Origin: Microcella sp.
GTDB lineage: Bacteria; Actinomycetota; Actinomycetes; Actinomycetales; Microbacteriaceae
Length of the DNA stretch: 64,000 nucleotides
NCBI RefSeq assembly: GCF_019739195.1
Contig: NZ_JAHHDS010000003.1
Coordinates: 1,426,001 to 1,490,000, forward strand
Direction: 5' to 3'
Shown in pieces: positions 1 through 9,218 of the stretch (position 1 is its first letter; each line of letters begins with the position of its first letter). Below the pieces are notes generated by a model. That model saw nothing but the letters and a program-made list of their open reading frames with translations, made no database searches and was not told where the DNA came from. The position numbers and the translations under genes are program-made.

Positions 1-1
1 T

Positions 2-187
2 CGCGAGCTCGAGACCGACGGCGCCATCGAGACCCGCGGTCGAGCTGGCTCGTTCGTCGCGCCCCAAGGGGACGCGGCCACCCGGCAGGCGCAGATCGCT
101 GCACGCGAATACGTCGATCGGGCTCGACGACTCGGGCTCGACGATGCGAGCGCGCTCGAGCTGGTGCGGGCGGCTCAGCGCGGCTAG
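2..187 (+). CDS. GntR-family transcriptional regulator, C-terminal fragment
   Basis: Only the last 61 codons are inside the window; the frame is open from base 2 to a TAG at 185-187. The visible residues begin with RELETDGAIETRGRAGSFV, which matches the end of a GntR winged-helix DNA-binding domain, where the final strand of the wing carries the sequence [E/D]G.IE.RGR.G.FV. A short helical tail follows (REYVDRARRLGLDDASALEL). A tail this short suggests the small YtrA-type GntR class, which has no large ligand domain. That class often controls an adjacent ABC transporter, but any such gene would lie outside the window. The stop overlaps the convergent putA stop by 3 bases. Confidence 0.75.
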   Translation, partial: RELETDGAIETRGRAGSFVAPQGDAATRQAQIAAREYVDRARRLGLDDASALELVRAAQRG

Positions 188-3100
188 AGCTCGAGCTCGG
201 CCAGCGCCGGGAAGGGGTTGCCGAAGCGGTGCACCGTCATCGACACGGCCTGCTCGCGCACGAAGGGCAGCAGTTCGACGCGGCCCGCGGCCGTCACCGG
301 CCCCGACCAGATCGCGACGTCGGGGTCGCCGTCGAGCGACTCGTGAAGGGCGCGTGCCACGGCTGCGCCGTCGGGCGCGATGAGGCGGATGCGGGCGGGG
401 CGGGCATCCCGCATGCGCTCGGCAAACCGCGCATCCGCTTCGATCGCGATCGAGGCCGCCCGAAGCTTCGAGGTTCCCGTGTCGAGCAGCGCGAGCAGGC
501 TGGCGGGCAGCGGAGTCGCACTGCTGATCTCGACGCGCGACCCGGCACGAGTGGCGGCGAGCAGCACGCGCACGAGGTCGGACATTATGGCGCCCTCGGC
601 CGCGCGCACCGTCACGCGAGTCGGGCGATACCGCAGAACGTTGCGCTCGACGACGTGGGCGACCGTGCCGCCGAGCTGGCTCGCGTCGCGCGCGATGCCG
701 AACTCGTCGTCCCAGGCGTGCTGATCGCTCACCGCGCCGGCCCGCGCGGCGTCGAATCCTGCGAAGTCGATGCCGGGCTGGCTCGCCTCGAGCACGGCCC
801 GCACGCCGCGGTCGAGACCGCGCAGGCTCAGCGACTCGCGGGGCTCGCGGGGCACGGGTGCGAAGGTGCCGAAGTTCATGACGTACGACGGGCCGCCGGC
901 TTTGGTCGAGCCGCCGACGCTCGAGCGCTTCCAGCCGCCGAACGGCTGGCGTCGCACGATCGCGCCCGTCGTGCCGCGGTTGACATAGAGATTGCCCGCC
1001 TGCACCTGGTCGAGCCAGTGCTCGACCTCGTCGACGTCGAGCGAGTGAAGCCCCGCCGTGAGGCCATAGGCCACAGCGTTCTGCAGGTCGATCGCTTCAT
1101 CGAGGTCGCGTGCGCGCATGATGCCGAGCACGGGCCCGAAGTACTCGGTGGTGTGGAACTCGCTGCCGTCGGCGACGCCGCGCTTGACGCCCGGCGACCA
1201 CACCGACCCCGTCGCGTCGAGGGCTCGCGGTTGAACGAGCCACTCCTCACCCTCGGCCAAGCGCGTGAGCGCTCCGAGCAACTTGCCCTCGGCGCGATCG
1301 ATGAGCGGACCAACGACGGTAGTGGGGTCGAGTGCCGAGCCGACGCGCAACGTCGTGACAGCATCCACGAGTTGGCGCTCGAAACGCTCGGACGTCGCGA
1401 CCGAGCCGACCAGGATCGCCAGGGAGGCCGCCGAGCACTTCTGGCCCGCGTGCCCGAACGCCGACTTGACGAGGTCGGCAACGGCGAGATCAATGTCGGC
1501 CGAGGGCGTGATGACGATCGCGTTCTTGCCGCTCGTCTCGGCGAGAATCGGCAGCTCGGGCCGCCACGACCGGAACAGCGCCGCCGTCTGCCACGCCCCC
1601 GTCAGCACGAGACGGTCGACGGCCGGGTGCGCGACGAGCGCCTGCCCGATCTCGTTCTCGGGCACGTCGACATAGCGCAGCACGTCGCGCGGCACCCCGG
1701 CGTCCCACAGCGCCTCGACCATGACGGCAGCGCTGCGGCGCACCTGCGGCGCGGGCTTGATGATGACGGCGCTGCCCGCGGCGAGCGCCGCGAGAACGCC
1801 GCCGGCCGGAATCGCGACGGGAAAGTTCCACGGCGGCACAACGAGCGTCAGCCGCACGGGCGTGAACGTCGCGTCGTCGAGGCGAGCCAGGTCGCGCGCG
1901 CTCTCGGCGTAGTAGTGCGCGAAGTCGATGGCCTCGCTCACCTCGGGATCGCCCTCGGCGAGCGTCTTGCCGGCTTCGGCCGCCATCACTTCGAGCAGGT
2001 CGGCGCGGCGGGCAGCGAGCATGCGACCGGCGCGGTGCAGGATGCCCGCTCGCTCATCGACCGACCGCGCGGCCCACCCGGCTCCGGCCTCGCGGGTCTC
2101 GGCGACGATGCGCTCGATCGCGCCGGCCGAGGCGACCCCGCTCGCGTCGACGAGCGCCTGCCCGCGCGTCGTGGTCTGCGCGCGCTGCAGAATGGCGCGA
2201 CCCCATTCGCGGTTGCCCGGCAACGCCGGGTCAGTGTCGGCCGCGTTCTCGAAGCCCGAGCGCACTCCGCCGGGCACGGGCAGCCCCTCGTAGTCGTCGA
2301 GCGGCCGCTCGTCGAGCCGGTTCTGCACGCGATGCCGCACGGGCGCCCCGGGTGCGGCCTCGAACGTGGCGAGCGAGTCGCGAAAGCGCTGCTCTTCGCG
2401 CTCGAAGATCTCGGGTTGCGTCGTGAGCTCGAACACCCCCGACAAGAAGTTGTCGGTGCTCGCGTTTTCTTCGAGGCGGCGAATGAGGTAGCTGATCGCC
2501 GAGTCGAAGTCGCTCGGGTGCACGACGGGCGTGTAGAGCAGCAGGTGTCCGACCGTGCGGCGCACGGCATCGGCCTGATCGGGCGCCATGCCGAGCAGCA
2601 TCTCGACCTCGACGGCCTCGGTGACCCCACGCCCTTCGGCGAGCTTCCACGCCCACGCGATGTCGAAGAGGTTGTGACCAGCGAGCCCGATGCGCACCGC
2701 GTCCACTCTCTCGGTGCGCAGAGCGGCGTCGAGCACGCGCTTGTAGTTGGCGTCGCTGTCACGCTTGCTGGGCAGCACGGCGACGGGCCAATCGTGCAGC
2801 GCAGCATCCACCCGCTCCATCGCGAGGTTGGCGCCCTTGACGACGCGCACCTTGATGCCTGCGCCGCCGGCCGCGCGACGCGCCTGCGCCCACGAGGTGA
2901 GGCGGTCGAGAGCGGGCAGCGCCTCGGGCAGGTAGGCCTGCAGCACAATGCCGCCTTCGTAGTTCTTGAGTGCCGGCCGGTCGAGCAACCGCTGAAACAC
3001 CTCGATGGTGAGGTCGAGGTCGCGAAACTCCTCCATGTCGAGGTTGAGAAACGTCGGGTTCACCCCGAGCGCCGCCGTGTCGTAGAGCGGCGTGAGGCGT

Positions 3101-3717
3101 TCGACGACACGCTCGACGGTCTCGTCGAACGCCCACATGCTCAGCTGGCTGACGATCGCCGAGACCTTCACCGAGACGTAGTCGACGTCGTTGCGCTTGA
3201 CGAGGTCGGTGATGCCGCTCAACCGACGGTCGGCCTCGGCGTCGCCGAGCACCGCTTCGCCCAACAGGTTGATGTTGAGCCGGTCGCCCTCGCCGCGCAG
3301 CCGCTCGAGAGTGCGGCCCAGCCGGTTCGGGGTGGCGTCGATGACGAGGTGCCCGACCATGCTGCGCAGCACCCGCCGCGCGATCGGCACGATGGGCCAC
3401 GGAAGCAGGCGGGCGAGCGGACCGCCGATGGCGATGAGCACGCGCAGGGGCCAGGGCAGAAAGCTCGGGATGCTGCGCGCGAGCTCTTCGAGGTTGCGCC
3501 CCGCAACGCGCAGGTCGTCGGGCCGCGCCACCCGGTCGACGAAGCCGATGGCGAAGTCGAGCCCCACGGGGTCTTGCAGCAGCCCGCCGAGACGTGCGGC
3601 GCTCGCGTCGGGCTTCACTCCCTCGGTCTGACGCAGCCACTGCCGCACGAGGCCGACGGCGGAGTCGGCATCGCCGGCGGCTGCGTCGTGAGGGCCTGCG
3701 GAAGAGTCGAACGTCAT
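184..3717 (-). CDS. putA: Bifunctional proline dehydrogenase / L-glutamate gamma-semialdehyde dehydrogenase (PutA)
   Basis: The 1177-residue enzyme oxidises proline to glutamate in two steps. The FAD-dependent proline dehydrogenase barrel occupies roughly residues 60-470, with the barrel motifs VDYVSVKVSAI and GIKVRVVKGANL. The NAD-dependent aldehyde dehydrogenase domain covers roughly 530-1000, with the general-base glutamate at E727 (LAETSGKN) and the catalytic cysteine at C761 (GHAGQKCSAAS). A C-terminal extension of about 170 residues follows, as in other actinobacterial PutA proteins. There is no N-terminal ribbon-helix-helix domain, so this PutA should not be its own repressor. The start chosen (MTFDSSAG) sits where coding-like sequence begins; an open frame continues further upstream but runs antisense to the lysR gene. 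The gene is divergent from lysR, which probably controls it. Confidence 0.95.
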   Translation of the reverse strand: MTFDSSAGPHDAAAGDADSAVGLVRQWLRQTEGVKPDASAARLGGLLQDPVGLDFAIGFVDRVARPDDLRVAGRNLEELARSIPSFLPWPLRVLIAIGGPLARLLPWPIVPIARRVLRSMVGHLVIDATPNRLGRTLERLRGEGDRLNINLLGEAVLGDAEADRRLSGITDLVKRNDVDYVSVKVSAIVSQLSMWAFDETVERVVERLTPLYDTAALGVNPTFLNLDMEEFRDLDLTIEVFQRLLDRPALKNYEGGIVLQAYLPEALPALDRLTSWAQARRAAGGAGIKVRVVKGANLAMERVDAALHDWPVAVLPSKRDSDANYKRVLDAALRTERVDAVRIGLAGHNLFDIAWAWKLAEGRGVTEAVEVEMLLGMAPDQADAVRRTVGHLLLYTPVVHPSDFDSAISYLIRRLEENASTDNFLSGVFELTTQPEIFEREEQRFRDSLATFEAAPGAPVRHRVQNRLDERPLDDYEGLPVPGGVRSGFENAADTDPALPGNREWGRAILQRAQTTTRGQALVDASGVASAGAIERIVAETREAGAGWAARSVDERAGILHRAGRMLAARRADLLEVMAAEAGKTLAEGDPEVSEAIDFAHYYAESARDLARLDDATFTPVRLTLVVPPWNFPVAIPAGGVLAALAAGSAVIIKPAPQVRRSAAVMVEALWDAGVPRDVLRYVDVPENEIGQALVAHPAVDRLVLTGAWQTAALFRSWRPELPILAETSGKNAIVITPSADIDLAVADLVKSAFGHAGQKCSAASLAILVGSVATSERFERQLVDAVTTLRVGSALDPTTVVGPLIDRAEGKLLGALTRLAEGEEWLVQPRALDATGSVWSPGVKRGVADGSEFHTTEYFGPVLGIMRARDLDEAIDLQNAVAYGLTAGLHSLDVDEVEHWLDQVQAGNLYVNRGTTGAIVRRQPFGGWKRSSVGGSTKAGGPSYVMNFGTFAPVPREPRESLSLRGLDRGVRAVLEASQPGIDFAGFDAARAGAVSDQHAWDDEFGIARDASQLGGTVAHVVERNVLRYRPTRVTVRAAEGAIMSDLVRVLLAATRAGSRVEISSATPLPASLLALLDTGTSKLRAASIAIEADARFAERMRDARPARIRLIAPDGAAVARALHESLDGDPDVAIWSGPVTAAGRVELLPFVREQAVSMTVHRFGNPFPALAELEL

Positions 3718-3773
3718 AGGTACAGTCTGGCCCTCGATGTTGTGCGCGAAAAGTGATGATCGTCGTACACTTC

Positions 3774-3792
3774 TGTTCGACAAAGCCGAACA
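3774..3792. promoter_or_regulatory. Inverted repeat in the putA-lysR divergent region, candidate operator
   Basis: A perfect 6-base inverted repeat, TGTTCG then 7 bases then CGAACA, lies in the short gap between the putA start (3717) and the LysR start (3811). It has the dyad form typical of LysR binding sites and is placed where it could act on both divergent promoters. The function is inferred from position only. Confidence 0.45.
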
Positions 3793-3810
3793 ATGAGCAG
3801 AGGGGCACCC

Positions 3811-4737
3811 ATGCTCGACCTGCGCCGCGTGAGCCTGCTGCGCGAAGTGCACCGCCGCGGCACCCTGCACGCCGTCGCCCGCGCTTTGTCGTACAGCCCC
3901 TCGACCATCTCGCAGCAGCTCAGCCTGCTCGAGCGCGAGGTCGGGGTCGCTCTGCTCGAGCGGTCGGGGCGGCGCGTGCACCTCACCCCCGCAGGCCTCG
4001 TGCTCGTCGACGGCGCGAGCGCTCTGCTCGACGATCTCGAGCGACTCGAGACCGCGCTCGACGCCACGAGCCACGAGGTCACCGGCACCGTGCGGCTCGC
4101 CGTCTTCCAGTCGGCGGCGCTCGGCATTGTGCCACGCGCCCTCTCGCTCCTCGCCGACGAGTACCCGCAGCTGCGCGTCGAGATCACGCAGCGCGAGCCC
4201 GAGAGCGCGCTCGACGAGGTGTGGGCGCGCGAGTTCGATCTCGTGATCGCCGAGGAGTACCCGGCGCACGCCGCTCCGCGGCGTCGCGAACTCGACCGCG
4301 TGCCTCTCGTGCAAGACGGGCTGAAGCTCGGGGTGTCGATCGACAGCAGCATCCACTCGCTCGCCGATGCGGCTGGCTCCGCGTGGGTCATGGAGCCTCG
4401 TGGCACCGCCTCACGACACTGGGCTGAGCAGCAGTGTCGACTCGCCGGCTTCGAGCCCGACGTGCGCTTCGAGACCGCCGATCTGCAGGCGCACATCAGC
4501 CTGGTCGAGACAGGGCACGCCGTCGCGCTGCTGCCCGACCTCGTCTGGGCGGGCCGCGACCCGCGCGTCTCACTCGTGACGCTGCCCGACGACCCGCACC
4601 GCACACTCTTCACGGCCGCGCGCACCTCGGCAGCGGGGCGACCCGCGATCACGGCCGTGCGCGAGGTGCTCGCACGGTCGATCGAGACGGCGCCGGGATA
4701 CGCTGAGCGCGGCCGCACCGAAGGAGGGCATCCGTGA
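3811..4737 (+). CDS. LysR-family transcriptional regulator
   Basis: The 308-residue protein opens with a winged helix-turn-helix (residues 1-60; MLDLRRVSLLREVHRRGTL, then SPSTISQQLSLLEREVGV), followed by a periplasmic-binding-protein-like effector domain (about 90-290). I chose the ATG at 3811 because AGAGGGG lies 5-6 bases upstream and LysR proteins usually begin just before this first helix; an in-frame ATG at 3793 would add six residues. The gene is divergent from putA and overlaps the next gene by 4 bases (GTGA). It is therefore a good candidate regulator of both proline catabolism and the downstream oxidoreductase. The effector is unknown. Confidence 0.9.
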   Translation: MLDLRRVSLLREVHRRGTLHAVARALSYSPSTISQQLSLLEREVGVALLERSGRRVHLTPAGLVLVDGASALLDDLERLETALDATSHEVTGTVRLAVFQSAALGIVPRALSLLADEYPQLRVEITQREPESALDEVWAREFDLVIAEEYPAHAAPRRRELDRVPLVQDGLKLGVSIDSSIHSLADAAGSAWVMEPRGTASRHWAEQQCRLAGFEPDVRFETADLQAHISLVETGHAVALLPDLVWAGRDPRVSLVTLPDDPHRTLFTAARTSAAGRPAITAVREVLARSIETAPGYAERGRTEGGHP

Positions 4738-6332
4738 CCGAGCGCCGCGACGTCGTCATCATCGGCGGGGGCCACAACGGCCTGACCGCCGCCGCCTACC
4801 TGGCGCAGGCGGGCCTCGACGTGCAGGTGCTCGAGCGCCTCGACGTTCTGGGCGGTGCCGCGATCTCGGCCGAGGCCTTCGTCGGCGTGGATGCTCGACT
4901 GAGCCGGTACTCGTATCTCGTGAGCCTGCTGCCACAGCGCATCATCGACGACCTCGGGCTGCAGATCGCGCTCGCGCCGCGCCGCTACAGCTCGTACACG
5001 CCCGTGCCGGGTGGCGAGGGCGGGCTGCTGGTCGACAATCATGACCCCGCCGCGACGGCCGCGAGCTTCGCGAGCATCGGCGCAACGGACGATGCGGATG
5101 CGTGGCGCACGTTCTACGAGGGCACTGCTCGGCTGGCTCAAGCGCTGTTCCCGACCGTGACCGACCCGCTGCTGACGCGCGACGAGGCGCGGGCAGCGGT
5201 CGGCGACGATGCCCTCTGGCAGTCGCTCATCGAGCAGCCCGTCGGCCGCACGATCGCCGATACCTTCAACAACGACCTCGTGCGCGGCGTCGTCTACACC
5301 GACGCCCTCATCGGCACCTTCGCGCCGAACGACGACGAGTCGCTGCTCGCCAATCGGTGTTTTCTGTACCACGTCATCGGCGGGGGAACGGGTGACTGGA
5401 ATGTTCCGGTCGGCGGCATGGGCGCCGTGTCGGGCGAGCTCGAACGAGCTGCGCGGCTCGCGGGCGCGACCCTCACGACAAGCGCCGAGGTCACCTCGCT
5501 CACGCCCGACCGCGTTGTGCACTGGGTCGACGGCGCAGGAGTCGAGCACGCCACCGCCGCCGAGCACGTTCTCGTCAACTGCTCACCGCACGAGCTCGCG
5601 CGGCTGCTCGCCGCGGGCAGCGGTGCTGGAGCATCCGGCGGCATCTCCGAAGCGGGCCTCGCCGCACCGCCCGCTGAAGGCGCCCAGGTGAAGGTCAACC
5701 TGCTGCTGAGCCGACTGCCCCGATTGCAGGATGCTGCGCTCGACCCTGCAGCGGCTTTCGGTGGCACGTTCCACATCAACGAGACCTTCACGCAGCTGCA
5801 GGCCGCGCACGACGCGGCCGTCGCCGGCCGCGTGCCCGACCCGGTGCCCGCCGAGATCTACTGCCACTCGCTCACCGACCCGAGCATTCTCGGCCCCGAG
5901 CTGCGCGCGAGCGGCGCTCAGACGCTCACGGTCTTCGCGCTGCACACGCCCGACCGGCTCGTCACCGAAAGCACGAACGACGACATGCGCGCGACCCTGC
6001 AGCGCGCGGTGCTCGACTCGCTGAACTCGGTGCTCGCTGAGCCGGTCGAGAGTCTGCTGCTCACCGACGCGAACGGCCAGCCGTGCGTCGAGACGAAGAC
6101 CACGCGCGACCTCGAGCACGCGCTGCGCCTGCCGGGCGGCAGCATCTTTCACGGCGACCTCGACTGGCCGTGGGTCGAGAACGGTGCCCCGCTCGACACC
6201 CCGGCTCAGCGCTGGGGCGTCGACACGGGCCTGCCGGGCGTGTTGCTGTGCGGCTCAGGCGCGCGCCGCGGCGGCGCCGTCAGCGGCATCGCCGGCCACA
6301 ACGCCGCGATGGCCGTACTCGAGAGCCGCTAG
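4734..6332 (+). CDS. NAD(P)/FAD-dependent oxidoreductase, phytoene-desaturase-like (PYROXD2-type)
   Basis: The 532-residue protein has an N-terminal Rossmann FAD site (VVIIGGGHNGLTAAAYLAQAG, ending in LERLDVLGGAA) and a C-terminal FAD-closing motif (LLCGSGARRGGAVSGIAGHNAA). Overall it resembles the CrtI/PYROXD2 amine-oxidase-like branch. Real carotenoid desaturases normally sit with crtB and crtE, which are absent here, so the substrate is unknown. Translation starts at a GTG that overlaps the LysR stop, with GAAGGAGGG just upstream, so the two genes are very likely co-translated. The coupling to a LysR gene facing putA suggests a role in amino-acid or amine metabolism, but that is inference. 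Confidence 0.8.
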   Translation: MTERRDVVIIGGGHNGLTAAAYLAQAGLDVQVLERLDVLGGAAISAEAFVGVDARLSRYSYLVSLLPQRIIDDLGLQIALAPRRYSSYTPVPGGEGGLLVDNHDPAATAASFASIGATDDADAWRTFYEGTARLAQALFPTVTDPLLTRDEARAAVGDDALWQSLIEQPVGRTIADTFNNDLVRGVVYTDALIGTFAPNDDESLLANRCFLYHVIGGGTGDWNVPVGGMGAVSGELERAARLAGATLTTSAEVTSLTPDRVVHWVDGAGVEHATAAEHVLVNCSPHELARLLAAGSGAGASGGISEAGLAAPPAEGAQVKVNLLLSRLPRLQDAALDPAAAFGGTFHINETFTQLQAAHDAAVAGRVPDPVPAEIYCHSLTDPSILGPELRASGAQTLTVFALHTPDRLVTESTNDDMRATLQRAVLDSLNSVLAEPVESLLLTDANGQPCVETKTTRDLEHALRLPGGSIFHGDLDWPWVENGAPLDTPAQRWGVDTGLPGVLLCGSGARRGGAVSGIAGHNAAMAVLESR

Positions 6333-6354
6333 CAGCGCGCTCTCGCTTCAGCGC

Positions 6355-7788
6355 TCACTCGCGAACGCGAACCAGTCGGGTGACGACGAGCCCGAGCGCA
6401 ACTGCCATGCCGCCCAGCGCCAGCAAGGGCAGCACGGGAGCAGCACCGGTGGCGGCCAGGTCGTTCTCAGCGCCGTCACCGCCCAGATCGGGAGCCGGCC
6501 CTGAGGGGCTCGGAGACGGAGTGATCGAGGGTGAGGCGCTGGGTAAGGGGTTGACGTCGTCGGCAGGCTCGACCTCGATGTCGAGCTCGAGCGTGCGCGG
6601 CTGGCCGTCTCCCGAGCCGGTCACGGTGATCGTCGCCGAGAACGTACCGAACTCTTCGGGTTCTCCGCTCACGACGCCGGTTGACGGGTCGAGCACCAGA
6701 CCTTGCGGCAGCGCCCCGTCGGTGATCGAGGCCGACATGCCATCGACGTCGATCACCACGGTGCTGAACGAGAACGGCTCGCCTTCGACCCCCTGCAGGG
6801 GAGCGACGGGCTCGGCCATGACGACGAGATCGAAAACGAGCAAGACATCACCCGTCAAGAGCACCACCAGCAGGGTCGCTCCATCATCCGAGACGGCGAC
6901 ACGGTAGGGGCCGGCGGCGTCGATGGGATCAAGGTAGCTCGCGGTCGAGCGATCGAGCACGAGTACATCTCCGCCGAAGTCGGCAACATAAAGAAGAGGC
7001 ACAACCGGGTTGGCGGCCACCGAGGTCAACTGGCCCGAAGCCAGGAGCACCGTTTCGGTCACGGCGCCATCAGACAATCGCCACTGGGTGAGATCGCCTG
7101 TGATTCCGTGGGCGGTCCACGCATGCACGCCGTCGGGATCGAGGGTGAACGCACTGTTGTCATCGATGCCGGTCGCCACGATCTCGGTCGCCCCCGTCGC
7201 GAGGGCGATGCGCACGCGCTCCGCTGAACCTTCGGCCCCCGCCCACGCCGTGGCATCGTCGATGACGATCACGGGGCTGGGGTTGTCGACGCCCGAATCG
7301 ACGTATCGCTCGACCGTGCCGACGTCGAGGTCGAGGATGGCGATCTCGTCGGTCGCGCGATTCGCGAGCACCGCACGGTCTCCCGACGGTGTGACGTCGA
7401 CCTGATCGGGGGCCCACAGCAGATCGATGGTCGCGATTGACGCGGGGTCGGTCGAGAGGTCGATGTCATACACCTCGCTGCCCGTGAAGCTGGCCACGAG
7501 GTACCGGTCGGCCTCGGGATGCGCGACGAGATCGGTCGCCCGGTTCGGCAGTGCGACCGTGCGATCGACGACACGTGTCGCAAGATCGACGACATCGAGT
7601 CTCTGGCCGTCGCTCGAGGCGACGACGGCATACTGGCCGTCTTGAGACACGACCACGCCGACGGGAGAATCACCGACGTCGATGGTCGAACTGGGGGCGG
7701 CGAGCGCGATCGAGACCGGCACGACGACGAGGGCGGCGACGCCCGCTGCCACCCCCGCCGTGAGTGCCTTGCGGCGAACAGACATCAT
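6355..7788 (-). CDS. Sortase-anchored beta-propeller surface protein with Ig-like domain (LAATG)
   Basis: The 477-residue protein has a signal peptide (basic MMSVRRKA, then a hydrophobic run ending ALAAP). A YVTN/WD-like propeller of repeated strands (for example SPVGVVVSQDGQYAVVASS) covers about residues 35-330. A putative Ig fold with the motif GLVLDPSTGVVSGEP lies at about 335-410, followed by a Ser/Pro linker (PSASPSITPSPSPSGP). The protein ends with LAATGAAP, a hydrophobic segment and the basic tail RLVRVRE. LAxTG is the class E sortase motif, and a class E sortase gene lies at 62090-63049. The protein is probably displayed on the cell wall; the ligand is unknown. GAGAGG eight bases upstream supports the first of two adjacent ATGs. 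Confidence 0.88.
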   Translation of the reverse strand: MMSVRRKALTAGVAAGVAALVVVPVSIALAAPSSTIDVGDSPVGVVVSQDGQYAVVASSDGQRLDVVDLATRVVDRTVALPNRATDLVAHPEADRYLVASFTGSEVYDIDLSTDPASIATIDLLWAPDQVDVTPSGDRAVLANRATDEIAILDLDVGTVERYVDSGVDNPSPVIVIDDATAWAGAEGSAERVRIALATGATEIVATGIDDNSAFTLDPDGVHAWTAHGITGDLTQWRLSDGAVTETVLLASGQLTSVAANPVVPLLYVADFGGDVLVLDRSTASYLDPIDAAGPYRVAVSDDGATLLVVLLTGDVLLVFDLVVMAEPVAPLQGVEGEPFSFSTVVIDVDGMSASITDGALPQGLVLDPSTGVVSGEPEEFGTFSATITVTGSGDGQPRTLELDIEVEPADDVNPLPSASPSITPSPSPSGPAPDLGGDGAENDLAATGAAPVLPLLALGGMAVALGLVVTRLVRVRE

Positions 7789-7902
7789 CGATCGAGCCTC
7801 TCGGGGAATGTCGGGCAGAGGAGGGGTCTCGCGCAGCGCACCGGAGCGAAACGAGAGAAGATGTCATTCCATAGTTGCAGAAGCCCGACAACTTGGCCAC
7901 CG

Positions 7903-8208
7903 TCAACGGTCGAGTGCGACCGTGACGACGAGCGTGAGCGCCACCACGCTGCTGGCGAGCAGCACGGCGAGCGTGCGCAGCATGAGCGGCCACGGGTCGC
8001 GACGGTCGGCCGTCGATCGCCTCACGCGCGGAGTCGTCGCCCCGACGACGAGGGCGACCATGGCGAGACTGGCGGCGACGATGCCGACGAGGGGCTCGCC
8101 GAGCTGCAGCGCCGTCGCGGCAGCCACGAGGGCGACGAGAGCCGAGTGAGCCGCCGTGCGCTGCCACGACAGGCTCGTGCGGTCGACCGGCGCGCGCTGA
8201 GCATCCAC
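7903..8208 (-). CDS. DUF202 membrane protein (short)
   Basis: A 101-residue membrane protein starting at a GTG (VDAQRAPVDR). It contains the DUF202 signature R-T-S-L-S-W-Q-R-T and then three hydrophobic segments. It lies 7 bases downstream of another DUF202 gene on the same strand, a common tandem arrangement in actinobacteria. No Shine-Dalgarno is obvious, so translation may depend on coupling to the upstream gene. The molecular function of this family is not established. Confidence 0.8.
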   Translation of the reverse strand: MDAQRAPVDRTSLSWQRTAAHSALVALVAAATALQLGEPLVGIVAASLAMVALVVGATTPRVRRSTADRRDPWPLMLRTLAVLLASSVVALTLVVTVALDR

Positions 8209-8215
8209 GAGGTGA

Positions 8216-8602
8216 TCAGCGCGCGAGCTCGATCGCCTGGAAGGCCGCGAAGCCTGCCAGGAACAGTCCGACCGCGACGACTCCGGCCACGAGCCACGGC
8301 AAGGCAGAGGGATGCGGCAAGGGCTCGCGAAGCCGCAGTGCGCGCTCGGTGCGACGCCACGAGACGAGCGCCCAGATGCCGAGGGCAGTGCCACCGAGGC
8401 TCGCAAGCCCGGCGATCGCGATGATCACGAGAGGCAGGTCGCCGAAACTCGCGAGGGTCGCGAGGGCGACTCCGCCAGCGACGAGCGCCATGCCCGTGCG
8501 AATCCACGACAGGGCAGTGCGCTCGTTCGCCAGCGAAGCCTGCACCTCGGGCTCGTCTCCCACTGAATAGACAGAGCGGGGGCGGCGATCGTCGTCAGTC
8601 AT
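8216..8602 (-). CDS. YidH-type DUF202 membrane protein
   Basis: The 128-residue protein starts MTDDDRRPRSVYSVGDEPE and carries the family signature LANERTALSWIRTGMAL at about residues 24-40. Three transmembrane segments follow. It is the upstream partner of the shorter DUF202 gene at 7903-8208, and the two probably form an operon. The family is widespread as inner-membrane proteins of unknown role. Confidence 0.88.
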   Translation of the reverse strand: MTDDDRRPRSVYSVGDEPEVQASLANERTALSWIRTGMALVAGGVALATLASFGDLPLVIIAIAGLASLGGTALGIWALVSWRRTERALRLREPLPHPSALPWLVAGVVAVGLFLAGFAAFQAIELAR

Positions 8603-8652
8603 GATCGCACGGTAGCGCTGCCCGGCGACTCGCAACTACCCCTTGACGGCAG

Positions 8653-9201
8653 CTACGCCCACTCACTCGGCGCGGGCTCGCGACGCGAGGGCAGGGCGGC
8701 GGCGCCGCTCCAGTCGGCGAGCCATTCCGGCAAGGGGTGGTTCTGCGGGTCGAGTCCGAACAGCTCGGCGAGCTCGGGGATGGGCACGATGCCGCCCGAT
8801 TTCTTGAGAAAGCGGGCCTTGATGACAGCGCGCGCGCAGATCTCGCCGTCGCGCACGAAGCGCTGCTCGACATAGCCAGCAATGTCGTCGATGCCGACCA
8901 TGCGGCTCTCGAGCTCGTAGGTTTGCCACAGTTCGAGTGAGCGGCGGTAGGTGATCGTCGAACTCACGATGACCGGGTAGTAGCCGCGCCGGGTCAGCTC
9001 GCTCCAGACGCCCGAGCGCACCATGAGGTCGATGCGGCCGAGATCCATGAGCGAGAGGTAGACGCCGTTGTTCATGTGCCGCTGCAGGTCGAGGTCGTTC
9101 GGCAGCACGCGAAAGCGCACCGTGCCGACGTCGGTCGGGGCAAGCGCGGCAGCGCGGCGAGCACGCCAGAGCACCCACCAGAACCGGAAGACTTTGTTCA
9201 C
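8653..9201 (-). CDS. Acyl-CoA thioesterase family protein (hotdog fold, THEM6-like)
   Basis: The 182-residue protein begins at a GTG (VNKVFRFWWVLWRARR). It has the hotdog signature VLPNDLDLQRHMNNGVYLSLMDLGR, in which an Asp followed by H-M-N-N-G is characteristic of the 4-hydroxybenzoyl-CoA thioesterase and THEM6 group. The later part (TYRRSLELWQTYELESR) fits the central strands of the fold. It probably hydrolyses an acyl-CoA; the substrate is unknown. The first 20 or so residues are hydrophobic and basic and may associate with the membrane. The glycosylase gene lies 17 bases upstream on the same strand. Confidence 0.83.
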   Translation of the reverse strand: MNKVFRFWWVLWRARRAAALAPTDVGTVRFRVLPNDLDLQRHMNNGVYLSLMDLGRIDLMVRSGVWSELTRRGYYPVIVSSTITYRRSLELWQTYELESRMVGIDDIAGYVEQRFVRDGEICARAVIKARFLKKSGGIVPIPELAELFGLDPQNHPLPEWLADWSGAAALPSRREPAPSEWA

Positions 9202-9218
9202 GGCGCCACGATAGGCGC

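Noticed and set aside
229-3756. A 1175-codon open frame runs antisense to putA.
   Set aside because: It is the usual GC-rich shadow: Arg/Ala/Gly/His-rich with no domain. Similar long antisense frames over other genes were dropped for the same reason.
3718-4356. The putA reading frame stays open for about 210 more codons upstream.
   Set aside because: The extension lies antisense to the lysR gene and has low-complexity content; the PutA protein begins properly at MTFDSSAG.
4734-6332. Calling the FAD oxidoreductase a carotenoid desaturase (crtI).
   Set aside because: It matches the PYROXD2 branch, and no crtE or crtB is nearby; the real lycopene-using genes are 45 kb away.
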